Shown: piece by piece, positions 40,012 through 50,499 of the stretch | Numbering within the stretch: the stretch's first letter is position 1 | Layout of the letters: every line of letters begins with the position of its first letter | Origin: Halopseudomonas salina | GTDB lineage: Bacteria > Pseudomonadota > Gammaproteobacteria > Pseudomonadales > Pseudomonadaceae | NCBI RefSeq assembly: GCF_008641105.1 | Contig: NZ_VTTI01000004.1 | Coordinates: 248,001 to 312,000 of the forward strand | DNA: 64,000 bases | Direction: 5' to 3' | Program-made: the position numbers and the translations under genes | The notes under the pieces: generated by a model | Told to the model about the DNA's origin: nothing | What the model saw: the letters and a program-made list of their open reading frames with translations, nothing else | Databases searched by the model: none

Positions 40012-40802
40012 TTACCGAGTTTCTGTATACCGTAGATATCGTAACGGCTGGACTGACCGCTAAGTTCTGCGCTGGGCACCCGACCACTGATGGCCGGGGC
40101 TTTGCGTGGTCGCTTGACCGCGACCCTGTGGCTGGCCAGCGCCAGGGCCGCCTCGAGCAACGCCGGCGCATCCAGATCATCGCCTGCCAACGGGCGAAAG
40201 ACTCGCATTTCCTTTTTGACCAGCGCGGATTTGTCGCGATGGGGGAACATCGGATCCAGATGAATCACCTGCGGCACTGCACCGTCCCATGCATTCATCA
40301 CAGTGATGGCATCGGCCTGAACCAACTCCATACGACCGGCAATCTCGGCGACCTCGCCACCCGCCTGCCTGGCGCGCAGCAAGCCGTCAGCCAGCAGCGC
40401 AGCAATAATAGGTTGCCGCTCGATCATGGTTACCTGGCAACCCAGAGCGGCCAGCACAAAGGCATCCCTCCCCAGTCCAGCGGTGGCATCGAGCACGCTG
40501 GGCCTGAGCGAACCCCGCAACCCTGCGGCCCTGGCCACCATTTGCCCGGTTCCACCGCCAAACTGACGCCGATGGGCAAGTGCGCCTTCGACAAAATCAA
40601 CTCGCACCGAGCCTGGTGCGTTGGCTCCTGTCGCCTGCAAACTCAATCCGGCCTCCCCTACCTGAAGTAACAGGAATGCGTCATCGGTGGCGGGGTCCAG
40701 TAACGGTAGTGCCAGGGAGGCTGCCAGTGCGGACGCCCTGGACTCGAATTCGGGGCGCAAAAAAGTCACCCCAACGAGATGTGCGGTTGCTGGAATATTC
40801 AC
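40008..40802 (-). CDS. rsmJ: 16S rRNA (guanine(1516)-N(2))-methyltransferase
   Basis: RsmJ methylates G1516 of 16S rRNA. The 264-residue protein has the SAM motif [18 protein letters not shown] (104-121), the family [18 protein letters not shown] motif (about 182-199) and the C-terminal SRYDIYGI. The start is GTG at 40800-40802 with a weak upstream site; no in-frame ATG fits better. It lies 30 bp after the preceding small gene and overlaps the plsB stop by 3 bases. Confidence 0.93.
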   Translation of the reverse strand: MNIPATAHLVGVTFLRPEFESRASALAASLALPLLDPATDDAFLLLQVGEAGLSLQATGANAPGSVRVDFVEGALAHRRQFGGGTGQMVARAAGLRGSLRPSVLDATAGLGRDAFVLAALGCQVTMIERQPIIAALLADGLLRARQAGGEVAEIAGRMELVQADAITVMNAWDGAVPQVIHLDPMFPHRDKSALVKKEMRVFRPLAGDDLDAPALLEAALALASHRVAVKRPRKAPAISGRVPSAELSGQSSRYDIYGIQKLGN

Positions 40803-40832
40803 ATCGGGAAGCCTGGGTTGAAGCCTGAGGGA

Positions 40833-41147
40833 TCAGGCAAACAGATCGATACCAAAGATGCCATCGGAATCGTCACCGACAGGCATGCTGGCAGTGGACT
40901 GATAGCTGGCCATGGCCTGATTCGTACGACCGTAGACCGGCTCCAGGCTCTCGCGGCGGGCAGGGATATACTCGGCATTGGCAGACGACGGATTGACCGA
41001 TCGAGTTGCCAGGGCCCGAGAAGGCTCGACGGGAGCAGCCTGGGCTGTCTGACCCGCGCGCGCAGGCTCGCTGTTGGCCGGAGGGACCACAGGGCGAGAG
41101 CTGCGCTCGGGAAGCGCAGTGAATGGGATATAACCATCCAGACGCAT
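40833..41147 (-). CDS. Small disordered protein of unknown function
   Basis: The 104-residue product is rich in Ala, Pro, Ser and Arg, apparently disordered through residues 15-70, with a more conserved tail QAMASYQSTAS...GIFGIDLFA. I recall similar tails (ASYQSTA, LGLDLYA-type endings) in uncharacterised Pseudomonas proteins near tsaB, but no function is known. The ATG at 41145-41147 has GGAG 7 bases upstream. The stop codon lies inside a small hairpin (GCCTGA/TCAGGC, 40823-40838). It sits between tsaB and rsmJ. Confidence 0.78.
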   Translation of the reverse strand: MRLDGYIPFTALPERSSRPVVPPANSEPARAGQTAQAAPVEPSRALATRSVNPSSANAEYIPARRESLEPVYGRTNQAMASYQSTASMPVGDDSDGIFGIDLFA

Positions 41148-41205
41148 GAAATGACTCCATGGGATACAAAGTAGAGATTATCCTGCCTACAAAGAAAAGG
41201 CAAAA

Positions 41206-41880
41206 TCAGCCGACGGAACGTGGTGTCGCCACCTTGTCACGCAGGTAAACCGGCTGTGCATCCGCAGCGTCCAGCACGTCACCCGACGCCCAGCGCGGAG
41301 CAGCGAGCGTCAACAGATCCCGCGCATCGGGAAGCATCTGTGGCCAGCTCCGTTCCACCCGGACTCCCAGGCGTTCGGCATATTGCCAACCGGTCCCGGC
41401 GCCCTCGGGGAGCCCCATACCCCTTGCCAGGGTCACCTTTTCCGGTGCACTGACACACTCCTCTCCCACCAAATGCATCACTCCCGCACGCAATTGATAG
41501 CAGCCCCAGTAGACTTCATCCATACGCGCATCAATGGCGGCACACACATTCTCGGCCTGGTGCTCGCGAGCAGCGCGTTGGGCGAGTGCGGCCAGATTGG
41601 ATATGTCTATAACGGGTTTGTTAAGCGCGAAAGCCAGGCCCTGAACCATGCCGGTTGCTATACGCACGCCGGTGAAGGCCCCCGGGCCCCGCCCAAAAAC
41701 CAGTGCGTCGATATCGCGCATTTTAATGCCGGCTTCGTCCAGCAGCTCCTCGATCATCGGCAGCAGGCGCACCGCATGCATGCGCGGTATGACTTCGAAG
41801 CGGTGAAGCACCCGGCCTTGATGCAGCAACGCAGCCGAGCACGCCTCGGTTGCAGTATCGAGAGCAAGCAGTGTGTTCAT
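41206..41880 (-). CDS. tsaB: tRNA threonylcarbamoyladenosine synthesis protein TsaB
   Basis: TsaB partners TsaD and TsaE in making t6A37 of tRNA. The ATG at 41878-41880 gives 224 residues starting MNTLLALDTATEACSAAL, as in relatives; a nine-codon longer frame exists and neither start has a strong ribosome binding site. The ASKHA-fold GRGPGAFTGVRIATGMVQGLA motif is complete. It provides the substrate modification for TcdA, also encoded in this window. Confidence 0.96.
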   Translation of the reverse strand: MNTLLALDTATEACSAALLHQGRVLHRFEVIPRMHAVRLLPMIEELLDEAGIKMRDIDALVFGRGPGAFTGVRIATGMVQGLAFALNKPVIDISNLAALAQRAAREHQAENVCAAIDARMDEVYWGCYQLRAGVMHLVGEECVSAPEKVTLARGMGLPEGAGTGWQYAERLGVRVERSWPQMLPDARDLLTLAAPRWASGDVLDAADAQPVYLRDKVATPRSVG

Positions 41881-41982
41881 AGCGGTCGGTTTCAATGAGG
41901 GGCTCATAGGAAATCAGTGGCTGCCCGCAAGCAGCCAATAGTCCATATTGCCGGTCGCCCGTGGCCAGGCGACCTTAAAACA

Positions 41983-42642
<660 letters not shown>

Positions 42643-42788
42643 CTAATCTGACTGAAACCGGGCCGCGGCTGGCAAAACGCCAACCACTGGCAAACGCCCG
42701 CAATTGCGCCGACGCATCTAATTCATCGCAGCCCACGGCATGCGAAAAGGGCGTTCAACATACACTTACAACCCCGCATGCACAAGCC

Positions 42789-42800
42789 AGACCATGGTCT
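42789..42800. repeat. Perfect 12-bp palindrome between ppc and adk
   Basis: AGACCATGGTCT is fully self-complementary and lies 28 bp after the ppc stop and about 160 bp before the adk start. There is no T-tract, so it is not a typical terminator. Confidence 0.5.
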
Positions 42801-42827
42801 CGATGGGCACCCCGGCCTGCGGGCCCC

Positions 42828-45467
42828 TCAGCCGGTATTGCGCATACCGGCAGCGATTCCGGCAACCGTTACCAGAAGGGCCCGCTCAAGATCTGGATCG
42901 ATATTCTGGCCCTGGGACCGGGTCCGGCCCATCAGCTCGGCCTGCAGTATATGCAGCGGGTCGGTGTATGGATTGCGCACCGCGACTGATTCCAGCAAGG
43001 CCGGATTGTGGGCCAGCAGCTGCTCGGTCTGACGCAGCGTCAGTACCGCTTCGGTCGCCTGCTGCAACGCCGCGCGCAGTTTCGCACCCAGAGGCCAGAG
43101 GTCAGGACTCGCAAGGCGTTCTTCATAGAACCGGGAAATACTGGCATCTGCCTTGGACAGCACCATCTCCAACATCTCGATTCGCGCCCGAAAAAACGGC
43201 CAACGGTCCATCATGATCCGCAGCTGATCCGCCTCGCCCGCATCCATGGCTTCCATCAACGCCTGGCCTGCACCCAACCATGCCGGAAGCATCAAACGGG
43301 TCTGTGTCCAGGCAAAGATCCAGGGGATTGCCCGCAGACTCTCGATGCCGCCCTGCGTCTTGCGTTTGGCTGGTCGGCTGCCCAGCGGTAATCGCGCCAG
43401 CTCCTGCTCGGGCGTTGCCTGGCGGAAATATTCCACGAACTGTGGCTCGTCTCGCACCACGCCGCGGTAGACCGTCACAGAACGATCGGCCAGGCTCTGC
43501 ATCATCTCACGCCACTGGGGTTCAGGAGCTGGAGGTGGTAGCAGACTGGCCTCAAGCACCGCGCTGGTATAAAGCTGCAGGCTTTGCACAGCAATTGCCG
43601 GCAGCCCGAACTTGAAGCGGATCATCTCCCCCTGCTCGGTCACCCGAAACTGGCCATTCACCGAGCCAGGAGGTTGCGACAGGATTGCCATGTGGGCAGG
43701 CGCGCCCCCGCGACCAACGGTACCACCGCGGCCATGGAAAAGCCTCAGTCGCACCCTGTGCTGCGCAGCAACCGCCACCAGTGCTTCCTGCGCCCGGTAT
43801 TGCGCCCATCCGGCAGCCAGGGTCCCGGCGTCCTTGGCCGAATCCGAATAGCCGATCATCACCTCCTGCTCATCCCCGGCAATGTTTCGGTAGCCCTGCA
43901 GAGAAAGCAGCCGGTCTATGGCAGGCGCTGCATTGTCCAGGTCTGCCAGGGTTTCAAATAGGGGCACGACGCGCATTGGCCAACTGACGCCGGTTTCCTT
44001 CAGGAGTAGTTTGACTGCCAGTACGTCCGAGGGGCTGGAAGCCATGGATATCACGTACGAGCCCAGCAATTCGGCGGGCTGACTGGCTATGATACGGCAG
44101 GTATCGAGTACCTCGGCTACCTCATCAGATGGCTTCCAGCCCGGTGGCAACAGCGGTCGGCGATTGCTCAGCTCTCTGATCAGGAACTCGCAGCGCTGCT
44201 CTTCACTCCAGTCGCTGTAGCGACCCAGCTCCAGGTAATCGGTCAACTCGGCCAGTACGTCCGCGTGCCGCCCGGCATCCTGACGGATGTCCAGCCGTAC
44301 CAGACCCAGGCCAAAGGCATTGACCCGGCGCAGGGTATCCAGCAGTGGACCGTTGGCAATCAGCTCCATGCCCTGCTCCAATAAAGAGGTATGGCAATCC
44401 TCCAGGGGCTGGCGCAATTCATCGAGGCTGCCCAATACAGCTTCATCGGGCGGCAGATCACTTTCCAGCGCAGCCTCGGCCCAGTCCCGGGTCGCTTGCA
44501 ACCGTTCACGCAAACGCTTGAGCAGCGCGCGATAGGGCTCATCGACCAGCCCTGTCTGATCCAGCACCCGCTTGCTGGCTGCCTGCATGGATAACTGGTT
44601 GCCCAGGCTTTCGACATCGCGCAGGTACAGATCGGCCGCCATCCAGCGACCGAGCAGCAGCACCTCCCGGGTTACCCGTGCAGTAACATTGGGGTTGCCA
44701 TCGCGGTCGCCACCCATCCAGGATCCCATGCGCACAGGAGCTGTGCGGGGAGCCAGGGACGCACCGGTAGCCGCCCGCACCTCCTCGTCCAGCTGCCGCA
44801 GAAAGGTAGGGATCGCAGACCAGAGGGAATGCTCTATAACCGCAAAACCCCATTTGGCTTCATCTACCGGCGTCGGGCGGCTACGTCGAATCTCATCGGT
44901 ATGCCAGGCTTCACTGATCAGCCGGGCCAGATCGGAGCGCACGCTCGCCTGCTCTGAACTACTGAGATCATCATGATCACGACGGCCCAGGGCCAGCGCA
45001 ATGGCATCGTACTTCTGTATCAGGGTACGGCGCGTCACCTCGGTGGGATGCGCAGTCAGCACCAGCTCGATATCCAGTGATTCGACATGCCGGCGCACAG
45101 TGACGCCGTCCATTCCTGTTTCCTTTAACCGCTTGAGCAGGTCACTGACGCAACGCTGCTCGAAACGCACGGGCTCATCAGGACGCTGGCGTCTGTTGCG
45201 GTGGTACTGCTCGGCAATATTGGCCAGATTGAGAAACTGATTGAAGGCCCGACAAACAGGCAACAGTTGATCGTCAGGCAAATCGTGCAGCGCTGCCAGC
45301 AACGCCTCATGGGCAGCCTTGTCTGTACTGCGACCCTGTTTGGCGCCCAGACGGATACGTTCGATACGCTGCAGAAAAGACTCGCCCAGTTGCGCCTTGA
45401 TAGTCTGCCCGAGCAATTCGCCCAACTCATGAACATCTTCACGCAAGCGCGCATCTATCTCAGTCAT
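42828..45467 (-). CDS. ppc: Phosphoenolpyruvate carboxylase
   Basis: Ppc fixes bicarbonate onto PEP to replenish oxaloacetate. The 879-residue protein has the catalytic histidine H140 in [13 protein letters not shown], the [10 protein letters not shown] segment, the glycine-rich [15 protein letters not shown] motif and the invariant C-terminus RNTG. Length is normal. The ATG follows a GGAGACGG site. A TATATT sequence about 30 bases upstream could be a -10, but no good -35 is seen. It diverges from the small gene at 45664. Confidence 0.98.
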   Translation of the reverse strand: MTEIDARLREDVHELGELLGQTIKAQLGESFLQRIERIRLGAKQGRSTDKAAHEALLAALHDLPDDQLLPVCRAFNQFLNLANIAEQYHRNRRQRPDEPVRFEQRCVSDLLKRLKETGMDGVTVRRHVESLDIELVLTAHPTEVTRRTLIQKYDAIALALGRRDHDDLSSSEQASVRSDLARLISEAWHTDEIRRSRPTPVDEAKWGFAVIEHSLWSAIPTFLRQLDEEVRAATGASLAPRTAPVRMGSWMGGDRDGNPNVTARVTREVLLLGRWMAADLYLRDVESLGNQLSMQAASKRVLDQTGLVDEPYRALLKRLRERLQATRDWAEAALESDLPPDEAVLGSLDELRQPLEDCHTSLLEQGMELIANGPLLDTLRRVNAFGLGLVRLDIRQDAGRHADVLAELTDYLELGRYSDWSEEQRCEFLIRELSNRRPLLPPGWKPSDEVAEVLDTCRIIASQPAELLGSYVISMASSPSDVLAVKLLLKETGVSWPMRVVPLFETLADLDNAAPAIDRLLSLQGYRNIAGDEQEVMIGYSDSAKDAGTLAAGWAQYRAQEALVAVAAQHRVRLRLFHGRGGTVGRGGAPAHMAILSQPPGSVNGQFRVTEQGEMIRFKFGLPAIAVQSLQLYTSAVLEASLLPPPAPEPQWREMMQSLADRSVTVYRGVVRDEPQFVEYFRQATPEQELARLPLGSRPAKRKTQGGIESLRAIPWIFAWTQTRLMLPAWLGAGQALMEAMDAGEADQLRIMMDRWPFFRARIEMLEMVLSKADASISRFYEERLASPDLWPLGAKLRAALQQATEAVLTLRQTEQLLAHNPALLESVAVRNPYTDPLHILQAELMGRTRSQGQNIDPDLERALLVTVAGIAAGMRNTG

Positions 45468-45663
45468 TTGCCGTCTCCTGTTGTCCTAATATACGACAGC
45501 ATGCTGGCGTAGGGGCCTGCCTGACAAGAGGCGCGTTTTTCTGAGGCACGCAGCGCTGAAATACGCCCCCGACAGGAAGCACTCTGCGTGCAGAAACAGG
45601 CCCTTGGGCTATGCTGGAATTATCGTCAAAAGTGAACACAAGCAGAACTAGTTGGGAGAAAAC

Positions 45664-46005
45664 ATGAAGATCCGTGAGCTGACCCAAGAGTGGGAACGTA
45701 GTGCCAAAGGGGCGATGACACACACGACTTATCAGGTACAGTTGCCTCTGGAGGACGCGGCGCGCCTCGCTGCGCTTCAGGAGATGTATCCCAGACGCCA
45801 TGTCGAGGAGCTGATTACCGACCTGTTGTCCTGTGCACTGGAGGAGCTGGAAGCCAGCTTGCCCTACAAGCCGGGTGACGAGGTAGTGGCCAGCGACGAG
45901 ATGGGGGATCCGATCTACGCCGATGCCGGCATGACGCCACGGTTTCTCGAATTGAGCAAGAAGCACCTGCATAATCTGCAGGGCAAACAGAATCAGCCTG
46001 CCTGA
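45664..46005 (+). CDS. Small conserved protein of unknown function
   Basis: The 113-residue product starts at ATG 45664 with GGGAG 5 bases upstream; a TTG four codons earlier is spurious. It reads MKIRELTQEWERSAKGAMTHTTYQVQLPLEDAARLAALQEMYP and then a helix-rich stretch with EELITDLLSCALEELEASLP. Similar Pseudomonas proteins are sometimes labelled pilin assembly or type 1 pili tip component, but I see no sequence basis for that. No signal peptide is present. The N-terminal strand plus helices resemble a small DNA- or partner-binding fold, which is only a guess. Its stop is 6 bp from the mazG stop (convergent). Confidence 0.85.
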   Translation: MKIRELTQEWERSAKGAMTHTTYQVQLPLEDAARLAALQEMYPRRHVEELITDLLSCALEELEASLPYKPGDEVVASDEMGDPIYADAGMTPRFLELSKKHLHNLQGKQNQPA

Positions 46006-46011
46006 ACTGGC

Positions 46012-46830
46012 TCAGAGCCCTTGTAGCTTGGCTTCATCCCATAGCTTATCCAGGCTCTCCAGGTCCGTGTCAGCCAGGTTCAAACCCTGGCTGACCAGGC
46101 GGTTTTCGATGAAGCGGAATCGACGCTCGAACTTCTCATTTCCCTGACGCAGTGCTGTCTCGGCATCAACCTTCAGGTGCCGCGCCAGGTTGACCACAGC
46201 AAACAGCAGATCACCCATCTCCCCGGCGACAGCCTGATGATCCCCCTGGGCCAGCGCTTCACGCACTTCATCCAGCTCCTCGGCAATTTTTTCAAGCACC
46301 GGCGCAGCTTGCCCCCAGTCGAACCCCGCACGGGAAGCGCGTTTTTGCAGTTTCTGCGCTCGGCTTAGCGCCGGCAGCGCTCTGGGTACATCATCGAGTA
46401 ACGAGAGCTGTTGCGGGCGCTCTGCTCGTTCGGCGCGCTCCAGCGCCTTGATCTCCTCCCAACGCTGGCTGACCTGGTCCGCCTCCAGCTTGAGGGCCCC
46501 AGCCGGGGTACGCAGATTGCCATCGGGAAAGACATGGGGGTGGCGTCTGATCAGCTTGCGGGTGATGCCATCAACAACCTGCTCCCAATCAAAAAGACTC
46601 TCCTCCCGCCCCAACTGCGCGTAATAGACTACCTGAAAAAGCAGGTCGCCAAGCTCACCGGCCAGTTGCGGGTAATCCTTCTCGGCGATGGCATCGGCGA
46701 CCTCGTAGGCCTCTTCCAGGGTATGCGCAACAATAGTTTCAAAGCCCTGCTCCAGATCCCATGGGCAACCATGCAAGGGATCACGCAGGCGCTGCATCAA
46801 ATACAGCAGATCATCTATCTGGTAGCTCAC
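46012..46830 (-). CDS. mazG: Nucleoside triphosphate pyrophosphohydrolase MazG
   Basis: MazG hydrolyses (d)NTPs to NMPs and pyrophosphate and modulates ppGpp-linked responses in E. coli. The 272-residue protein carries two all-alpha MazG domains: the first with GCPWDLEQGFETIVAHTLEEAYEVADAI and GELGDLLFQVVYYAQ, the second with KIAEELDEVREAL and EMGDLLFAVVNLAR (both EExxE-type metal sites). The start is GTG at 46828-46830, overlapping the relA stop as GTGA, so it is translationally coupled to the ppGpp synthetase. Confidence 0.95.
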   Translation of the reverse strand: MSYQIDDLLYLMQRLRDPLHGCPWDLEQGFETIVAHTLEEAYEVADAIAEKDYPQLAGELGDLLFQVVYYAQLGREESLFDWEQVVDGITRKLIRRHPHVFPDGNLRTPAGALKLEADQVSQRWEEIKALERAERAERPQQLSLLDDVPRALPALSRAQKLQKRASRAGFDWGQAAPVLEKIAEELDEVREALAQGDHQAVAGEMGDLLFAVVNLARHLKVDAETALRQGNEKFERRFRFIENRLVSQGLNLADTDLESLDKLWDEAKLQGL

Positions 46831-49076
46831 ACCTGGCTCTCCTTGCGATTGCGCCGCGCCTCGATGATATTCGGCAGCTGACTGATCCGCGCCAGCAGCC
46901 TGCCCAACATGTTTATGTTAGGCACCTCCACCGTCAGTAACATGGCTGCGTAGTTGTCATCCTTGTTGGTGCGGGTACTGACCTCGAGCACATTGATCTT
47001 GTCGTTGGCCAGCATCTGCGACACGTCGCGCAGAAGGCCGGAGCGATCATAGGCCTTGATGTAGATTTCCACCGGATAGGTCTGCACCCGCTCGCTACCC
47101 CAGCTGACTTCTATGAGCCGGTCAGAGTCCCTATCCTGCAACTGCATGGCGGTTGCACAGTCTGCGCGGTGCACCGTCACCCCGCGGCCGAGAGTAATGT
47201 ATCCGATGATCGGGTCGCCGGGCACGGGCTGGCAACAACCTGCAAGCTGAGTCAGCAAGTTGCCGACGCCCTGAATGAAGACATCGCTGCGGCGACCGGG
47301 CTTGGTCGGGCGCCTGGGAATCAGCTCCAGCTGCTCACTGCGAGTATCCGGTTCGATCAGTTGCTGGGCAACATTGACCACGTGCATGAGTCGAATATCG
47401 CCGGATCCAACCGCAGCAAAAAGATCGTCCTGGCTGCGGATACCCAGCTTGTCTATCAACTGCGCATAGTCTGCGCCATTGAGCGCAAGCCGCGTTAGCT
47501 CACGGTCGAGCATCAACTTGCCTGCCTGCACGTTCTGTTCCCGCGCCTGCTGCTTGAACCAGTGCTGGACCTTGGCCCGCGCGCGGGAGGTGTTGACATA
47601 TCCCAGGTTCGGATTAAGCCAGTCGCGACTCGGGCCGCTCTGCTTACCGGTAATGATTTCCACCTGTTCACCGGTTTGCAGGATGTAGCTTAGCGGTACA
47701 ATACGGCCGTTAACCTTTGCCCCGCGACAACTGTGACCTATTTCGGTATGTACGCGGTAGGCGAAGTCCAGCGGTGTGGCGCCCTTGGGAACATCGAGTA
47801 CGTGACCGTCAGGGGTAAACAGGTAGATGCGGTCCGGCTCGAAATCCACACGCAACTGGTCAGCCAGCCCGCCGATATCGCCCATCTCTTCATGCCACTC
47901 GAGCACCTGACGTAACCAGGCAATCTTGTCCTCGTATGCATTGGAAGACGTACTGCCGGCATCGGTGCCTTTATAGCGCCAGTGGGCGCAGACGCCCAGT
48001 TCGGCCTCCTCATGCATACCCTGGGTACGGATCTGTACTTCCAGCACCTTTCCGCCGGGACCGACAACCGCAGTATGCAGCGAGCGGTAGCCGTTTTCCT
48101 TGGGATTGGCTATGTAATCATCAAACTCGTTGGGAATATGCCGCCAGAGACTGTGCACAATCCCCAGAGAGGTATAGCAGTCGCGTACCAACGGAACCAG
48201 CACCCGTACTGCACGTACGTCGTAGACCTGACTGAAGTCGATATTCTTGCGGCGCATCTTGCGCCAGATTGAATAGATATGTTTTGCGCGCCCGGTAATC
48301 TCGGCCTGGATGCCGGCCTCTTCAAGCTGCTGGCGCAACTGGCCCATCACTTCATCGATATATTCCTGCCGGTCCAGCCGCCTCTCGTCGAGCAACGCTG
48401 CGATCTGCTTGTACTGAAGGGGTTCGATATAACGGAAAGAGAGATCTTCGAGCTCCCATTTGATATGACCGATTCCCAGGCGGTGAGCCAATGGCGCATA
48501 TATATCAAATACCTCGCGGGCAACCCGATAACGCTTTTCCTCGGGCGCATCCTTGACCGCACGTATGGCGCAGGTACGCTCAGCCAGCTTGATGAGCGCA
48601 ACCCGCACATCGTCGACCATGGTCACCAGCATCTTGCGCAGATTTTCGACCTGGGACTGGGAGCTGAATGCAGCTGCCTTGGCAGGGTTTTGTGAAACGC
48701 TGATGGCCGCCATCCGCTGAACACCGTCGACGAGGCTCGCCACCGCGAGGCCAAGCCGGCGTTCGACAGCAGGCAGATCTGTCTTGCGTTCACGTACCGC
48801 GCGATAGATGACCGCTGCCACCAGCGAATCCTGATCGAGCTTGAGCTCGGCGAGAATTTCCGCCATTTCCAGGCCAGTGGTATAACTGCTGGCGCCTTCA
48901 GCCCAGATATTCTCTTCCGCGATCGCCTCCTGCTCGAGCTGCAAGGCCCATTCGCAAGCCTCGCGCAGGATCTGCGGGGAGGACAATGTCACGCGTTGAT
49001 TGATGCGATCGATCCACGCGGCAATATCGACGCTGCCATCGCCGTTAGTGGGGTATTGCGCCCTGACCTGTACCAT
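46827..49076 (-). CDS. relA: GTP pyrophosphokinase RelA
   Basis: RelA makes (p)ppGpp on stalled ribosomes. The 749-residue protein has an N-terminal pseudo-hydrolase domain in which the HD pair is replaced (AAVIYRAVRE, Y91-R92), so it should be synthetase-only. The synthetase domain includes RAKHIYSIWRKMRRKNIDF and the PKENGYRSLHTAVVGP region, then a TGS domain (about 410-470), a helical region with CCQPVPGDPIIGY and a C-terminal ACT domain (about 665-749). It overlaps mazG and follows rlmD by 49 bp. Confidence 0.97.
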   Translation of the reverse strand: MVQVRAQYPTNGDGSVDIAAWIDRINQRVTLSSPQILREACEWALQLEQEAIAEENIWAEGASSYTTGLEMAEILAELKLDQDSLVAAVIYRAVRERKTDLPAVERRLGLAVASLVDGVQRMAAISVSQNPAKAAAFSSQSQVENLRKMLVTMVDDVRVALIKLAERTCAIRAVKDAPEEKRYRVAREVFDIYAPLAHRLGIGHIKWELEDLSFRYIEPLQYKQIAALLDERRLDRQEYIDEVMGQLRQQLEEAGIQAEITGRAKHIYSIWRKMRRKNIDFSQVYDVRAVRVLVPLVRDCYTSLGIVHSLWRHIPNEFDDYIANPKENGYRSLHTAVVGPGGKVLEVQIRTQGMHEEAELGVCAHWRYKGTDAGSTSSNAYEDKIAWLRQVLEWHEEMGDIGGLADQLRVDFEPDRIYLFTPDGHVLDVPKGATPLDFAYRVHTEIGHSCRGAKVNGRIVPLSYILQTGEQVEIITGKQSGPSRDWLNPNLGYVNTSRARAKVQHWFKQQAREQNVQAGKLMLDRELTRLALNGADYAQLIDKLGIRSQDDLFAAVGSGDIRLMHVVNVAQQLIEPDTRSEQLELIPRRPTKPGRRSDVFIQGVGNLLTQLAGCCQPVPGDPIIGYITLGRGVTVHRADCATAMQLQDRDSDRLIEVSWGSERVQTYPVEIYIKAYDRSGLLRDVSQMLANDKINVLEVSTRTNKDDNYAAMLLTVEVPNINMLGRLLARISQLPNIIEARRNRKESQV

Positions 49077-49125
49077 TAGGACAGATCCCTGATTTCATGC
49101 GGATTCTTAGACAATTTTCTTCACT

Positions 49126-50499
49126 CTATTGAGCTTTTCGAGCAGAACCTGCAGCCGTACCGCGTACAAACAGTGCCATTGCCTCGACATGCGCGGTCTG
49201 AGCAAACATGTCCATCACCCCCACCTTGGTGAGCCGGTATCCCTTAGCTGCCAAAATCCCCGCGTCGCGCGCCAGGGTAGCCGGGTTGCAGGATACGTAG
49301 AGAATCCTACCGACCTTCATGTCGGCCAGCGTTCGTACCAGCAATTCGGCACCATCTCGGGGCGGATCCAGTAAAGCGGCATCGCAGCCGTCAGCGAAGC
49401 ATTTACTATCGAGCAGCTTGGACAGGTCCGCCGGTAAAAAGTGCAGCGAGTTCAGCCCATTATTTACAGCATTAGTTTGTGCCCGAGCCACCATCTGGCC
49501 ATCGCCTTCAATCCCGGTTACCCGGGCCCCAGCCAGAGCCAACGGCAGGCTGAAATTACCAACCCCGCAAAAGAGATCCAGAATACGCTCGCCTTCCTGA
49601 GGTGCAAGCCACTGCAATGCCTGGTTAACCATCTGCTGATTGACTGCCGCATTCACCTGGATGAAATCGCCCGGCGCAAACTCCAGCCGCAAGCCCTGGT
49701 CGGCCAGCAAATACGCTGCCTGGGTGCCTGCACCACTGATACAGTGCAGCGATTGACCATCTCCTGGCTGCGTCCAGCACTCGGCACCATGATCCAGCGC
49801 GAGCTTGCGCAGACGGTCGAGGTCAGCTGATGGCAAGGGCTGCATATGCCGAATGACGATGAGCGGCACCTGGGCCGCGATCAACTCCACGTGGCCAAGG
49901 GCAGCTGCACCCTCCAGATCCCGAAGCACAGGACCCAGCGCCTGCACCAGCGACTCAAGCTTCGGCACCAGAATCGGGCACTCCTGCACTTCGACCAGGT
50001 CACTGCTGAAGCGCTGACGGTAGCCAACCTCAAGCCGCGCCTGCCTGCGATCCCAGCGCACGGCCAACCGCGAGCGCTGACGATAACCGTAGGCAGGCCC
50101 CAGCAACGGAGGCATCCACTGTTCCGGTTCTACACCTGCAAAGTGCTGCAATTGCTGGACCAACGCCTGTTGTTTGACCTGCAGCTGCATCGTGTGAGGC
50201 ATGTGCTGCAAGCTACACCCGCCACATAGATCAGCGTGCCGGCACGCCGGTGTGACGCGCTCGGAGCTGGCCTGCAAAATGCTGTCCACGCGCGTCTCGA
50301 TCAGCTTGCTGCGAGCCTTGAGGACACGGCCGATGACCCGTTCGCCAGGAAGACCACCATCAACAAACACCGTTCGACCTTGCCAGCGTCCAATCCCTCG
50401 CCCATCGTGACTGAGCCGCTCAAGTTCGACCTCAATGCGCTGACCTATGGCCGCAGGCGCGTCAGCGGTCTTGCGGGCCTTACCGCGGAAAGCTTTCAT
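49126..50499 (-). CDS. rlmD: 23S rRNA (uracil(1939)-C(5))-methyltransferase
   Basis: RlmD methylates U1939 of 23S rRNA using SAM and carries a [4Fe-4S] cluster. The 457-residue protein has an N-terminal TRAM domain (about 15-75), cluster cysteines C86, C92, C95 and C174 (CRHADLCGGC, QECP), the SAM motif LDLFCGVGNFSLPLA and the catalytic cysteine C404 in SCNPATLARD. Its ATG overlaps the cysM stop as ATGA, and it precedes relA. Confidence 0.97.
   Translation of the reverse strand: MKAFRGKARKTADAPAAIGQRIEVELERLSHDGRGIGRWQGRTVFVDGGLPGERVIGRVLKARSKLIETRVDSILQASSERVTPACRHADLCGGCSLQHMPHTMQLQVKQQALVQQLQHFAGVEPEQWMPPLLGPAYGYRQRSRLAVRWDRRQARLEVGYRQRFSSDLVEVQECPILVPKLESLVQALGPVLRDLEGAAALGHVELIAAQVPLIVIRHMQPLPSADLDRLRKLALDHGAECWTQPGDGQSLHCISGAGTQAAYLLADQGLRLEFAPGDFIQVNAAVNQQMVNQALQWLAPQEGERILDLFCGVGNFSLPLALAGARVTGIEGDGQMVARAQTNAVNNGLNSLHFLPADLSKLLDSKCFADGCDAALLDPPRDGAELLVRTLADMKVGRILYVSCNPATLARDAGILAAKGYRLTKVGVMDMFAQTAHVEAMALFVRGTAAGSARKAQ

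Noticed and set aside
40823..40838. Terminator after the small gene upstream of rsmJ
   Set aside because: The GCCTGA/TCAGGC stem has no T-tract and contains the stop codon; too weak to call.
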